In this document: positions 36,289 to 46,278 of the stretch, piece by piece
How the letters are laid out: every line of letters starts with the position of its first letter
Position numbering within the stretch: the first letter of the stretch is position 1
NCBI GenBank assembly: GCA_004213515.1
Contig: SHAK01000004.1
Span: forward strand, 1 to 64,000
Length of the DNA stretch: 64,000 nucleotides
DNA from: Limisphaerales bacterium
GTDB taxonomy: Bacteria > Verrucomicrobiota > Verrucomicrobiia > Limisphaerales > UBA1096
Reading direction: 5' to 3'
The notes under the pieces: generated by a model
The model's database searches: none
Told to the model about the DNA's origin: nothing
Seen by the model: only the letters and a program-made list of their open reading frames with translations
Translations under genes and position numbers: made by a program

Positions 36289-39200
36289 TTACTCCACTTC
36301 TAACACTTCACGAGAATAGGTGAAAAATAATTTACACCTAATAACCGATTCATCCAGCCCTGTCAGTTTCGCTAATGCTTTCCGATAGCTTTGTAACTGG
36401 AATATATGCAGCTTCACACCAGCACCTCCTATCTTATCACTTTTAAAATCAATTATTTCTGCGTTATCCGAAAACAAATGCACACGATCAAATACTCCTG
36501 AAACCATCTCTCCATCAATAACCACATCAAACGCTCGCTCTCGCCATAACTGCACCAAATCAATTGGTTTTATGAAATTTTTCACAAAGCTTTTATCTTC
36601 CAAACATTTTTCAACTTCAGCAAAAGCATCAGGATAATCTGCCTTAAATAATTGTAACTTTGTTAAACTGAACTCATCAAACCATTCAATACTTTCAAAA
36701 ACTTTATGAACCGCTTGACCATGATCTAATGCCTTAATTGCCACATCATCTAATAAAAGATCTGGCTTTTTATGATCTTCACTGTGTGATGATGGGGAAT
36801 GCTTGGACGTGTACTCATATTTCCTTTTAATTTTCACCAACTTAATCTTCGAACTGTCTTTGTGAGAAGGTATACTTTTTGGTTTAATCCAATTAAAACT
36901 ACCTCGACTAAAAAGCACTTTAGCCTCAGATTTACATTTACCAAAAAATTGTATTTCTCCCTTATCCTTAGCTAGGGTATCGTTCAACAATCTAGGATAA
37001 TTAAGAGAATCCCCTCCTTTTTTCAACTCGTTAGTAATGACGTATAATCCGTGACTTGCCCGGGTCAAAGCGACGTAGAATTGACAAAGTTTCTCGAAGC
37101 AACCATCGGAACGACTTTCATTTGATGCCTGTTTTAATCGCACGTCAGCACCACAAATATCCGAGTTAGGCATCGCCATTATCCAATCAATTTCTCCATC
37201 AGGAAGTTTTCGAGTGTACAAAGCTTCACGACGCGACTCGTCTAATCGTTTTCCTTCTAGATCCGGTAAAATTGTTGTATCGAATGTTAATCCCTTAGCC
37301 TTATGAACAGTCATAACTTGAACAACATTACCTTCAACTGCATCGGTGAATTCTTGCTCAGGGATAAATCGAGTAAACTCATCTATATCACGAAGTCCTG
37401 TTTCGTCAAACTGTCGTGCCATATCTAAAAACTGGGCTGCCCTCCAACGGCTAAATTCGTCGAGTTCGTCAAAGATTTTACTTATCCACTCTTCTACAAC
37501 TTCCGAAAAGCCACACTCATAAACTCTATTCTGGATAGACCTTAAAAAAACCTGTCTTTCATTGGAGTCTTCGGGAAGATGTTTTCGAATAGGTGTAAGT
37601 AAAATATGCCCAAGACTAAAACCATCACCTGGATGAGCTGCTGCACGAAATAGGGATAACAAAGCTGAACCCAGCGGATTATCAGCTCCAGGACGGATTG
37701 TGGATTCACCTACAACTGGCACCTCAGGTATCTCACCCCTGAGAAAATTCACAATATTACGAACAACCTCATTTTTTTGAACAATCACTGCACAGCTCAA
37801 ACCATTTTCAATGGGTCTAATTTCTCTTATCAAATCAGCAACCAGCATGAAACGGTCAGTATCATTTTCGACAGTCAAATAAAGAGCCTGCCCAGTATCT
37901 TTCAGCCTTGCTGATATGTGCTTTTTCCATATTCGGCTCCATCGCTCAACAGCCATGCCGTACTCGTCATAAGCATTCAAGACCAAAGGATCTCCGAAAA
38001 CAGCATTCACAAGATCCAAAACCTCCGAACAGGATCGCCATGACTTTTCAAGTGACTGCACTTGAAATTCATCACCATCACCAGCTTGGTATCGAGTTTC
38101 TAAATAATCAAATAATGTAGGGTCTCCACCTCTCCATTGGTAAATTGACTGTTTCGGATCACCTACACAAAAAAAAGTGCGCTGCCCTTCTGGATCTTGC
38201 ATGACTTCATCTATTAAGCCCTCAAAGACTCGCCACTGCACTCTACTCGTATCTTGGAATTCATCTAATAACCAGTGATCAAATTGGGCATCTAAGCGAT
38301 AATCAATTTCTAGCCTATTTGGCCCTCTTCCCCCAAAAATTGGAGAATTATTTTTTGGCGAAAGAAGCATTGGAAAATCTGAAAAGGTTAACCTCCCTGC
38401 CCTTCTAATCTGGTCATCATAATGCTCTTCAAACATACCCAATAAATTATGAATCCCCTTTGTTTGAAGAAGCTTATTTTCTAATTCACATGCAATACAA
38501 TGACGCATCATACGCGCTAATTGACATTCAAATAAATCACTAACAGTATAAGATTTATTACTATGTATGAACTCCCATTCTCCGCCTCCCATAATGGATA
38601 AATCCTTCAGCACCTGACTAAACAAAACAGTTGGTTTACTTGAATGGTATAGGCTTTTACCTGGCGCCCATGTCTTTAAGTGATCAAATATTTTCGACCA
38701 TCCATTGTAAATTTGTTTTGTAAAATTATCTTGCAGCTCAAGTTCACTTTCAAGCACCTCAACCATTTTAAATAATTCATCTCTCTGTTTAATCCAAGGA
38801 TTACCTTCAGGCCAAATACGAAAAGGATCTCCCCAATACTTTCCTGAAGACTCACGCATAAACAACTCATGGCAATCATCTAAATGCCGAGCAAATGCCA
38901 AAACAAAATCACGTTTATCTTTTCCTGCAGAAGCCAGACGATGCGACTCAATCATTGCCGCACGAGCACTTCTGTCTACTTGCCGACTGTCAAACATCCA
39001 CTCAAGCACATTCGAACGCGCTCTCCTCCTCTCAAGGTCGTTCATTATTTCAAATTCGCCACTTAGCCCAAACTCGAAAGGAAAAAGGCCGAGCATTCGA
39101 TGAAAGAAACTATCGATGGTCCCAAGTGAAAGCTGAGGCATACTCTCAATCAGTCTGCGTAAAGCACTTGCAAAGTCAGATTGGCTGAGAGTAGTCGAAG

Positions 39201-39441
39201 CATTTTCACTAGATGAAATATCTTTAATCAATAATTCAGCCTCTTCATTACTGATAACTGCATTTGACAACTTCGTCAAAATCCCTTCAAAAAACTCACC
39301 TGCCGCCTTCTTAGTAAAAGTTAAGGCGATTACCTTTTCAGGGGGCACCCCATTCACCAATAGTTGAATAAACCGATTAGTTAGCTGAAAGGTTTTTCCA
39401 GAACCAGCGGAAGCCCTAATAAGCGTATTTACAATTTTCAT
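36289..39441 (-). CDS. AddA-like helicase-nuclease (UvrD/RecB family)
   Basis: The protein has 1050 residues. It is a superfamily 1A helicase: ASAGSGKT (10-17, Walker A), LTFTKKAAGEF (motif Ia), DEFQDTSRVQW (motif II), VGDPKQSIYQWRGGD (motif III), MTVHKAKGLTFD (motif V) and FYVALTRASHGLYV (motif VI). The C-terminus has a RecB-type nuclease: GVFDRV, AEIIDFKSDK and LQSYRKAL near residue 1025 carry the D-(D/E)xK residues. It processes double-strand breaks for RecA loading with the AddB-like partner, whose gene overlaps by four bases upstream. AddA is the best name, though RecB-like exonuclease V is possible. Confidence 0.9.
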   Translation of the reverse strand: MKIVNTLIRASAGSGKTFQLTNRFIQLLVNGVPPEKVIALTFTKKAAGEFFEGILTKLSNAVISNEEAELLIKDISSSENASTTLSQSDFASALRRLIESMPQLSLGTIDSFFHRMLGLFPFEFGLSGEFEIMNDLERRRARSNVLEWMFDSRQVDRSARAAMIESHRLASAGKDKRDFVLAFARHLDDCHELFMRESSGKYWGDPFRIWPEGNPWIKQRDELFKMVEVLESELELQDNFTKQIYNGWSKIFDHLKTWAPGKSLYHSSKPTVLFSQVLKDLSIMGGGEWEFIHSNKSYTVSDLFECQLARMMRHCIACELENKLLQTKGIHNLLGMFEEHYDDQIRRAGRLTFSDFPMLLSPKNNSPIFGGRGPNRLEIDYRLDAQFDHWLLDEFQDTSRVQWRVFEGLIDEVMQDPEGQRTFFCVGDPKQSIYQWRGGDPTLFDYLETRYQAGDGDEFQVQSLEKSWRSCSEVLDLVNAVFGDPLVLNAYDEYGMAVERWSRIWKKHISARLKDTGQALYLTVENDTDRFMLVADLIREIRPIENGLSCAVIVQKNEVVRNIVNFLRGEIPEVPVVGESTIRPGADNPLGSALLSLFRAAAHPGDGFSLGHILLTPIRKHLPEDSNERQVFLRSIQNRVYECGFSEVVEEWISKIFDELDEFSRWRAAQFLDMARQFDETGLRDIDEFTRFIPEQEFTDAVEGNVVQVMTVHKAKGLTFDTTILPDLEGKRLDESRREALYTRKLPDGEIDWIMAMPNSDICGADVRLKQASNESRSDGCFEKLCQFYVALTRASHGLYVITNELKKGGDSLNYPRLLNDTLAKDKGEIQFFGKCKSEAKVLFSRGSFNWIKPKSIPSHKDSSKIKLVKIKRKYEYTSKHSPSSHSEDHKKPDLLLDDVAIKALDHGQAVHKVFESIEWFDEFSLTKLQLFKADYPDAFAEVEKCLEDKSFVKNFIKPIDLVQLWRERAFDVVIDGEMVSGVFDRVHLFSDNAEIIDFKSDKIGGAGVKLHIFQLQSYRKALAKLTGLDESVIRCKLFFTYSREVLEVE

Positions 39442-42260
39442 TGGGCAACTCTGATCTCTGGCTCCATCGCAGTTCTTTTATCTTCACCGAATAATATTGA
39501 TTCGTAATCCTCATATTCCGGTTTTGGATTCGGTGGCCAGAACCGACCAGCCTTAACGTCTTCAACCAAACCTTCCGCACAATTCTGTGCAGCCAATAAC
39601 AAATGACTATCACAGGTACCAAGTAATTTAATACCAATATCACTTCCTACTTCGGGAATATTAAAAAAACCTAGTGAAATTGAATGATATTTTTGTTTAA
39701 GGGCTAATGCATACAATGGAAGTTGCAACCCAATCCAACGGTATGACTTGGTTTCAATATCGAATCTTGCGTAATCGCTTACCAAATCCTCATGCTTTTC
39801 CTTATTAAACAATTTCCAATGCTTCTTGATAGGATCATTCGAAGTATTAGATGTCTTGTAGTCGAGTACTCGAACCTCTCCAGTTTTTTTATTTTTTTCG
39901 ATTCGGTCTATCCGACCTCGAATAATTATACCATTTATCGAAAGTTCAAATGATTCCTCAGTTCCTATAATCTCCCAACCTTGATTCATCTCATCTGCTT
40001 GAATCTTAGCAACTACACTAAGTCGTTTAAGTGCTATCTCACTTTGAACTAATAATGGTAATGTTATTTGTTCACCGAATTTATGCCTTATCTGTTCCTT
40101 TAGGACCTTTGCAAAATAATGATGAATAAGTTCAGGATCTTGGACTTCATTCATTTTCTTTTCCGCACCATAAGCATCAAGCACATCGTGAATTAGATTA
40201 CCGAACCCACGCGGATCTAACTCTTTTTGATCAATGTCCAAAGTCTGCATCCGCATCACATGTTTCAAGAAAAACCGATATGGACATGAAAGATAATCAC
40301 CCATAGATGTAACACTTAAATTCTTTAAAGGGACTTCAACAGCACAAGACAACTTCCAAGGAACACTCCATGCCGGAGCTTGTTTAAGAGGAGCCAACTG
40401 GGAAAACAAATGATTTACTCGCCCTGGTAATTCGGCATCATCACAACGAAATAGCAATCTAGAAGGTTTTAGAGGATCTCCATTACAACGCTGACGTCCC
40501 AAAAAGAAATCCACCCTCCCTTGTTTTTCTCGTATCGATAATAACAATTCTAATAACCAAACATCTCTAGAAAAACGTTCCTCATTCGAGCGTAAACCAA
40601 GTTGTTTACGCAATCTTTCTGGCAAAAACTTGTCACCAAAAGTTGACTCCGGCAATACGCCTTCATTTGCACCTGCTATAAGTAAATGAGGGGCATCTTC
40701 CCAAGCTAATTCAAGCCATCCTTGTAAATCGATTGTCGAAGATGAACGTCTTTCGACCATCGACTCACAACCAATCGAATCCAGCAAAAGGGTTAACTCG
40801 ATCACAGGGTTACTTTTTTCATTCTTTGGTATTGCCCCATCAAGCTTAACTAGACGCTCTTTGAGTAATATAAACATCTCTCTCCAAAGAGAATCTTTAG
40901 CATTACCTTTGCGAAACTCTCGCCCTTTAAACGATGCCTTTAGAAACTCCAAAAGCTTTACGGAGAAGCGGCCTCTGCCAAATGCCTGAAGTTGATCCTG
41001 AAGAAGTCGCAGTGCAGAACGAGCCATAATTCGTCTACTAATATTTTCTGATTCTTTTCCTTTAACGAAATCAAGTTTAGTTACAGCAATTAAACTTGAT
41101 GGTATATGCCTAAACCTCAGCTCATCCAAACCTTCGAGTAATTGAGTAGGCTCAATAAGTTTATCCTTTCCAGCCAGCCATGCCCAACAATCAGGCATTC
41201 TAAGAAAAATATCAGAGTTAGTGAAAGTTGGATTTTGCATCACCACTAAAAGTGATTTCAAAAACGCATACAAAGAAGAATGCTTTAAAGCCTCACCTGT
41301 TGGATTAAAATTACGGATACTTGTCTGAGACAGTTCATGCTTAAGGTGAGAAATTACCCTCGCATCAGCAATCCCAACTGAAGCAGTATCATAAACTTCC
41401 GAACCATATCGTTTGAGTAAATCCGTAATTTCTTTTGCTTGCGCCTTCTCATCCAAAACAGGATGAAGCTGTTCAGTATTTAGAGTTAATTTACGATTAA
41501 TCCATTCGTCTGGAATAGGCCTACCCCAGCCATCGAACAATTCCTTTTCACCAGTCGGCCCAAAAACAACCAACTCTACAGTGATTCCTTTGTTTACTAT
41601 TTTTTCAAGTGCAGTTTGCAATAATGGTGTCAGGTCGGTCACTCCCATGAGGAATATTTGTTTCACATTGCTCGGTAACTCGGGAGAAACAGCTAAGTCA
41701 CGTTTAGCATCATGCAAATCCATCAGACCTACATGCTGCATTGATTTCCGATAAGCCGACTCCAATTTAACAAGTTCCTGCCATCGTCCCTTCTCTTGAC
41801 AACAGTCCATATTCGACACAGCGGCACAATCCAAATCAGCATCTACTAGTTTCCCTCGCAAATCGTGGAGTGAGCGAGCCATTAATCGGTGCCAATTGAA
41901 GTCAACTTTAGATGAAATTCTTGGGAATAAAGCAGGGAAATTCTTTAAATCCTGAGCCTGCAGTACATGCATCCAGTGCCAAATACAGACGAATTCATCA
42001 GTAAGTTTTTGAGCGCCATCACTTGATAGCAAAATAGATGGAGTTGCCATTCGAGGTGAAAGCAATCCACCACCGCGCTTACCCATAGTAACTGCTAAGG
42101 ACTCAAGCAAGCGCCGCCCAGACTGTTGAGTCGGCAGTAATATAAGTGTGTCGCTTAAATCAAGGGATCTTTTTGATGAAAGAGAAATTAACCATTCCGT
42201 AGACAAAGACAACAAAGGACTATCCCAATCGAGATAATGTTTTTTTGGCAACTCACCCAT
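39438..42260 (-). CDS. AddB-like PD-(D/E)XK nuclease/helicase subunit
   Basis: The protein has 940 residues from ATG 42260. The N-terminal half is an inactivated helicase fold (LILLPTQQSGRRLLES at about 37). The central signature LIAGANEGVLPESTFGDKFLPERLRKQLGL is typical of AddB. The C-terminal nuclease has YLSCPYRFFLKHV, FGNLIHDVLD, IRGRIDRIE, VLDYKTSN and LQLPLYAL. In B. subtilis AddB one Cys before the nuclease and three at its end hold a 4Fe-4S cluster. Here the first Cys is present, but the end reads PEYEDYESILF, with no Cys. It pairs with the addA-like gene. Confidence 0.85.
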   Translation of the reverse strand: MGELPKKHYLDWDSPLLSLSTEWLISLSSKRSLDLSDTLILLPTQQSGRRLLESLAVTMGKRGGGLLSPRMATPSILLSSDGAQKLTDEFVCIWHWMHVLQAQDLKNFPALFPRISSKVDFNWHRLMARSLHDLRGKLVDADLDCAAVSNMDCCQEKGRWQELVKLESAYRKSMQHVGLMDLHDAKRDLAVSPELPSNVKQIFLMGVTDLTPLLQTALEKIVNKGITVELVVFGPTGEKELFDGWGRPIPDEWINRKLTLNTEQLHPVLDEKAQAKEITDLLKRYGSEVYDTASVGIADARVISHLKHELSQTSIRNFNPTGEALKHSSLYAFLKSLLVVMQNPTFTNSDIFLRMPDCWAWLAGKDKLIEPTQLLEGLDELRFRHIPSSLIAVTKLDFVKGKESENISRRIMARSALRLLQDQLQAFGRGRFSVKLLEFLKASFKGREFRKGNAKDSLWREMFILLKERLVKLDGAIPKNEKSNPVIELTLLLDSIGCESMVERRSSSTIDLQGWLELAWEDAPHLLIAGANEGVLPESTFGDKFLPERLRKQLGLRSNEERFSRDVWLLELLLSIREKQGRVDFFLGRQRCNGDPLKPSRLLFRCDDAELPGRVNHLFSQLAPLKQAPAWSVPWKLSCAVEVPLKNLSVTSMGDYLSCPYRFFLKHVMRMQTLDIDQKELDPRGFGNLIHDVLDAYGAEKKMNEVQDPELIHHYFAKVLKEQIRHKFGEQITLPLLVQSEIALKRLSVVAKIQADEMNQGWEIIGTEESFELSINGIIIRGRIDRIEKNKKTGEVRVLDYKTSNTSNDPIKKHWKLFNKEKHEDLVSDYARFDIETKSYRWIGLQLPLYALALKQKYHSISLGFFNIPEVGSDIGIKLLGTCDSHLLLAAQNCAEGLVEDVKAGRFWPPNPKPEYEDYESILFGEDKRTAMEPEIRVAQ

Positions 42261-42359
42261 CAATCAATCAATACTTGTCATCTAGGCATGACGAACAAAC
42301 TACATCAACTGCTCCAGAACAAAAAAGTCCCACAAAACCCACCATTTTACTAACAAGAA

Positions 42360-42734
42360 TTATTTTAATCCTACTTGACCAGTCTTTGAATTATATAGGT
42401 ATCGCTTGCCTTTCGGAGGAGCTGGCAATTTAGCGTAGTAACCCTCTTTTACTAATTCAACTAGAGACTTAGGATAATGACCTTCTACAGCTTTAAATTG
42501 ATTAATAGCATTCTGTATATTGGCCAAATTTATCTTTTTCTCTGATATATTCTTAGCTCTACCAAGGGCTCCAACATAATTTACTGGTGCTAAAAGAGGA
42601 TTATCATCCTTAGAAGCCGTTTCCGCCGATTTAGACTTTTTATTCTCTTTAGCACTATTATCAGTTTTCGGGGATTCCCCACAAGCAACTAGGGTCAAAG
42701 AAAAAGCCAAAGCATAGATCCAATTTGTTTTCAT
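42360..42734 (-). CDS. Lipoprotein with a type II secretion pseudopilin-like C-terminus
   Basis: I chose ATG 42734 (MKTNWIYALAFSLTLVAC), which gives a 124-residue lipoprotein with lipobox Cys18. A longer frame to 42848 would run back into the FG-GAP gene. A charged, disordered linker (KENKKSKSAETASKDD) leads to a C-terminal domain with IQNAINQFKAVEGHYPKSLVELVKEGY and then PPKGKRYLYNSKTGQV. This resembles the C-terminal part of GspG-type pseudopilins without the prepilin methylation site. It is probably a periplasmic or outer-membrane protein of unknown role. The 99 bases between it and addB hold nothing clear. Confidence 0.75.
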   Translation of the reverse strand: MKTNWIYALAFSLTLVACGESPKTDNSAKENKKSKSAETASKDDNPLLAPVNYVGALGRAKNISEKKINLANIQNAINQFKAVEGHYPKSLVELVKEGYYAKLPAPPKGKRYLYNSKTGQVGLK

Positions 42735-42768
42735 ATAAAAAAGAAAGTCAGTCGCTAGATTAGATTTG

Positions 42769-44082
42769 TCAATCGGCTTTATAGGGAATGGGCCGAGCTT
42801 TGAGCCACTCTTTTCGAGAAACTTTTTTTGGGTTTTGCAAGTGAACAAAAGCTCCTTTTTTGTTGCCTACTACGATGTCAGGCCAGTCGTCACCATTAAT
42901 GTCCTTTGCCATCACTTGAGTGCCTATTCCAGAATCGGCATCCACTAGATGAGGTATCCAGTCCACTGAATTATTTTTATCTCGCTGTAACTCAAACCAA
43001 TAAAGCACAGCTGGAGCATTTGGCTCAGCATCACCATTTGGACCATGAGCCCAAAATCGTTTACCAGTAACTATATCCATTAATCCATCACGGTTCATAT
43101 CCACCAAGTCAATTGCATGTAATTGACTAAATTTAACACCATATCTGTTTTCATTAGGCTTAGCATTCATGAACGTGTGGGGTACAAAATGAATTCTTCC
43201 TTCTTTCTTCTGATGTTCGTACCAACATAAACCATATCCATGCGCTGCAATTGAAGTAATAACATCATTATCACCATCCCCATCTACATCATAGGCATAC
43301 ATATGAGCTCCACCACCTGGTGAAAATTTGAAAGGATGAAACTTCCACTGAGAATCACTTTCAAGCGACTCCGGTTGTTCCCACCATCCGTTCATGTCCA
43401 TAATATCCTTACGATTATCACCATTGATATCACCCACCCCCATGCCATGAGTAAAACGTTGCCACTTACCCTTGGCTGTAACCCTGTGTATTTTCCATTT
43501 TTTCTCTGGCTCCTTCCAGTTAGGTTCGGCATAAATAAAATAACCCTCTGAATTGCAAACAATTTCCGGCTTACCGTCTCCGGTAATATCCGTGAAGTGC
43601 GGCGACTCGTTATCTGTAACCATAATAGAAATATGTTTTTTCCAAAGTCCCGATTTACCCTTTGGATTTTCATACCAAGGTGATTCTTTTCCAGGAAAAC
43701 CCATAACCAACACATCATCCCAGCCATCACTGTTTAGGTCATATACATAACAAAGGAAATTCTTCGAGTAGCCATTTTTACCACTAATGGCTCCAGGGAA
43801 TCCTGGCACTTTAATCAACTCTCCAGCTTTATCTTTCATCTCAAATGACTCTACAGCCGGATAGATTTCGTGCTTTGCCTCAAAAGCTGGGCCTGCATAC
43901 CAATATGGGCCAACTACTAAATCACCGTGCCCATCTCGATTAAAATCGCCCACAGCACCCCCTTCAGCCCAGAAATGTTTGTTAGCGTGAATTTTTGTCC
44001 ATGAGTGAACATAGTAATCCTTCGCTTCAACAAAAAATTTAGAAAAAACCAAGCCAAAGATAACAAAAAGAATTCGGCGCAT
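42769..44082 (-). CDS. Exported FG-GAP/VCBS repeat protein
   Basis: I chose ATG 44082 (MRRILFVIFGLVFSKFFVEA), since it begins with a signal peptide. The frame continues upstream to 44178 without family likeness. An AAGGAAGG sequence lies about 20 bases upstream. The mature protein (about 437 residues in total) has many FG-GAP/VCBS elements with Ca-binding DxNxDG loops: AVGDFNRDGHGDLVVG, VYDLNSDGWDDVLVMG, ITGDGKPEIVCN, GDINGDNRKDIMDM, VDGDGDNDVITS, DMNRDGLMDIVTG and DINGDDWPDIVVG. It should form an integrin-like beta-propeller at the cell surface. No enzyme domain is present. Confidence 0.85.
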   Translation of the reverse strand: MRRILFVIFGLVFSKFFVEAKDYYVHSWTKIHANKHFWAEGGAVGDFNRDGHGDLVVGPYWYAGPAFEAKHEIYPAVESFEMKDKAGELIKVPGFPGAISGKNGYSKNFLCYVYDLNSDGWDDVLVMGFPGKESPWYENPKGKSGLWKKHISIMVTDNESPHFTDITGDGKPEIVCNSEGYFIYAEPNWKEPEKKWKIHRVTAKGKWQRFTHGMGVGDINGDNRKDIMDMNGWWEQPESLESDSQWKFHPFKFSPGGGAHMYAYDVDGDGDNDVITSIAAHGYGLCWYEHQKKEGRIHFVPHTFMNAKPNENRYGVKFSQLHAIDLVDMNRDGLMDIVTGKRFWAHGPNGDAEPNAPAVLYWFELQRDKNNSVDWIPHLVDADSGIGTQVMAKDINGDDWPDIVVGNKKGAFVHLQNPKKVSRKEWLKARPIPYKAD

Positions 44083-44176
44083 GCAGTATCTTTGACATTT
44101 CCTTCCTAAGGGGTCAAGTGACTGAAACTCACATCTCACTCGCCGCGACGTCATAAGTAGATTAAACTGTCTTGGC

Positions 44177-45490
44177 ATGATAGGACGTTACAGTCGCCCC
44201 GAGATGAGGGACATTTGGACAGAACAGCGGAAACTAGAAATCTGGCTGGATATTGAGTTACTTGCTGCAGAGGCACTTTGCGATGAAGGACTTGTTCCAA
44301 AAAAGCATCTAAAGCAAATGAAAAGCAATGCGAATTTTTCTATCAAACGATGCCGAGAACTTGAAAAAACACTGAATCACGACGTAATTGCATTCACCAC
44401 TAATGTCTCAGAAAATATTGGCAAACCGGCAAGTCGTTGGCTTCATTTTGGTCTAACCAGCAGTGACATCATTGATACTGCTTTTGCAGTACAAATGAAT
44501 GAATCACTAAAGGTTCTTATCGCCGATGTAAAAAAACTCCGCAAAGTTATTGGTACCAAAGCTCGCAAACACATATTTACTCCTATGATCGGCCGAAGTC
44601 ATGGTATCCATGCTGAGCCAACTACATTCGGACTTAAAATGGCATTAATGTTCGACGAATTTGGTCGAGCTTTGGAAAGACTTGAAACACTTCGACCACG
44701 TGTCGCAATTGGCAAGCTTTCCGGCGCTGTTGGAACTAGTGCGCATCTTTCACCAAAAATTGAAGCTTATGTCTGTAGAAAGCTCGGACTGAAACCAGCC
44801 CCAATCGCAACTCAGGTAGTTCAAAGAGATATTCATGCCGAATTCATGACAACCATCGCAATCATAGGTGCAAGCATCGAACGCTGGGCAACTGAATTTC
44901 GTCACCTTCAGCGTACAGAAGTTCTGGAAGCAGAGGAGTTCTTCTCTAAAGGCCAAAAAGGATCCAGCGCAATGCCTCACAAGCGGAATCCAATTACTGG
45001 GGAACGCCTAACTGGCCTTGCACGAGTACTACGCGGTAATTCTATTGCTGCTCTTGAAAACGTTGCCCTATGGCATGAACGCGATATTAGTCACAGCTCT
45101 GTAGAGCGAGTTATTTTCCCAGATTCATGTACACTGCTTAATTACATGATACACAAGCTTACAGAGCTAACCAAAGGATTGCTTGTTTATCCAAAAAACA
45201 TGGCAAAAAATATGAACCAATCTCTTGGCATGTGGAACTCGCAATCAGTATTACTAGCACTTATTCGAAAAGGGGTGACTCGTGAAGAATCATACTCATT
45301 AGTCCAAAGGAATGCCATGGAGACATGGAAAACCAAGCATAACGGCCGTGAAGATGCAGACTTTCTTAAACAACTACTTTCCGATCCTGAAGTTGAAAAA
45401 CATTTCAAAAAAGGCGAGTTAGAGTCTATCTGTTCTACTGATTTCCATTACAAAAACATAAAGACACGTTTCAAAAAACTCGGTTTGTGA
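44177..45490 (+). CDS. purB: Adenylosuccinate lyase
   Basis: The protein has 437 residues. It catalyses two steps of purine synthesis, releasing fumarate from SAICAR and from adenylosuccinate. It begins MIGRYSRPEMRDIWTEQRK as usual for the family. HDVIAFTTNV, FGLTSSDIIDTA and GRSHGIHAEPTTFGLK (catalytic His) follow. The signature loop is GSSAMPHKRNPI near residue 265. It is divergent from the FG-GAP gene and starts a three-gene operon, overlapping the SDR gene by four bases (GTGA). Confidence 0.97.
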   Translation: MIGRYSRPEMRDIWTEQRKLEIWLDIELLAAEALCDEGLVPKKHLKQMKSNANFSIKRCRELEKTLNHDVIAFTTNVSENIGKPASRWLHFGLTSSDIIDTAFAVQMNESLKVLIADVKKLRKVIGTKARKHIFTPMIGRSHGIHAEPTTFGLKMALMFDEFGRALERLETLRPRVAIGKLSGAVGTSAHLSPKIEAYVCRKLGLKPAPIATQVVQRDIHAEFMTTIAIIGASIERWATEFRHLQRTEVLEAEEFFSKGQKGSSAMPHKRNPITGERLTGLARVLRGNSIAALENVALWHERDISHSSVERVIFPDSCTLLNYMIHKLTELTKGLLVYPKNMAKNMNQSLGMWNSQSVLLALIRKGVTREESYSLVQRNAMETWKTKHNGREDADFLKQLLSDPEVEKHFKKGELESICSTDFHYKNIKTRFKKLGL

Positions 45491-46278
45491 ATCAATTACT
45501 AAGTAATAAAACTTTTGTGATTATTGGCGGAACAACCGGCATTGGTTTGTCCGCTGCTAAATCGTTCATAACAGAAGGGGCAAATATTATTGTTGTAGGA
45601 ATAGATTCGAAAAGCGTTGATCAAGCAATATCTAAACTTGGACAATCAGCCGAAGGTTTCGCTGGAGACGCAACTCAGTCTAAAACAGCTATTAAGGCAA
45701 TCGATTTAGCTTTAAAGAAGTTTGGTGATTTTAACGGGATGTATCACGTTGCCGGAGGAAGTGGTCGTGAAATGGGAGATGGAGCGTTACATGAGGTTAC
45801 AGATGAGGGATGGTTAAAAACAATCGAGCTTAATCTCTCTTCAGTTTTCTACTCTAACCGTGCTGCGCTGAAAACATTTACAACCCTTGGTCAATCAGGA
45901 ACAATTTTGAATATGACCTCTATTTTGGGCCTGTCTCCATCGTCAAAACATTTTGCAACTCATGCATACGCGACAGCAAAATCGGGTATTATTGGCCTTA
46001 CAAAATCAACAGCTGCCTACTATGCATCAAGAAATATTCGGATTAATGCTTTAGCTCCGTCCCTTATCGACACCCCTATGTCCAAAAGAGCAAAAGCTAA
46101 TGATGAAATTATGGACTTCATAAAAAGCAAACAACCTTTAGACGGAGGTAGAATTGGATTGCCATCAGATTTAAATGGCGCAGCTGTATTTCTTATGTCA
46201 GATGCAGCAAAATTTATAACTGGTCAAGTCTTGGCCATAGACGGAGGTTGGTCATTGAGCGAGGGGAGTTTTAAATGA
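45487..46278 (+). CDS. Short-chain dehydrogenase/reductase (SDR)
   Basis: The protein has 263 residues. The start is GTG, overlapping the purB stop. The classical SDR pattern is complete: IIGGTTGIGLSAAK (12-25) for NAD(P), catalytic Ser145, Tyr161 and Lys165 (YATAK), and the C-terminal GQVLAIDGGWS. The substrate is unknown. Coupling to the ROK sugar kinase downstream by an ATGA overlap suggests a sugar or polyol (inference). Confidence 0.92.
   Translation: MNQLLSNKTFVIIGGTTGIGLSAAKSFITEGANIIVVGIDSKSVDQAISKLGQSAEGFAGDATQSKTAIKAIDLALKKFGDFNGMYHVAGGSGREMGDGALHEVTDEGWLKTIELNLSSVFYSNRAALKTFTTLGQSGTILNMTSILGLSPSSKHFATHAYATAKSGIIGLTKSTAAYYASRNIRINALAPSLIDTPMSKRAKANDEIMDFIKSKQPLDGGRIGLPSDLNGAAVFLMSDAAKFITGQVLAIDGGWSLSEGSFK

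Noticed and set aside
42245-42433. Plus-strand ORF of 62 codons between the addB-like and lipoprotein genes
   Set aside because: It overlaps both neighbouring genes antisense and has no ribosome site or protein-like features.
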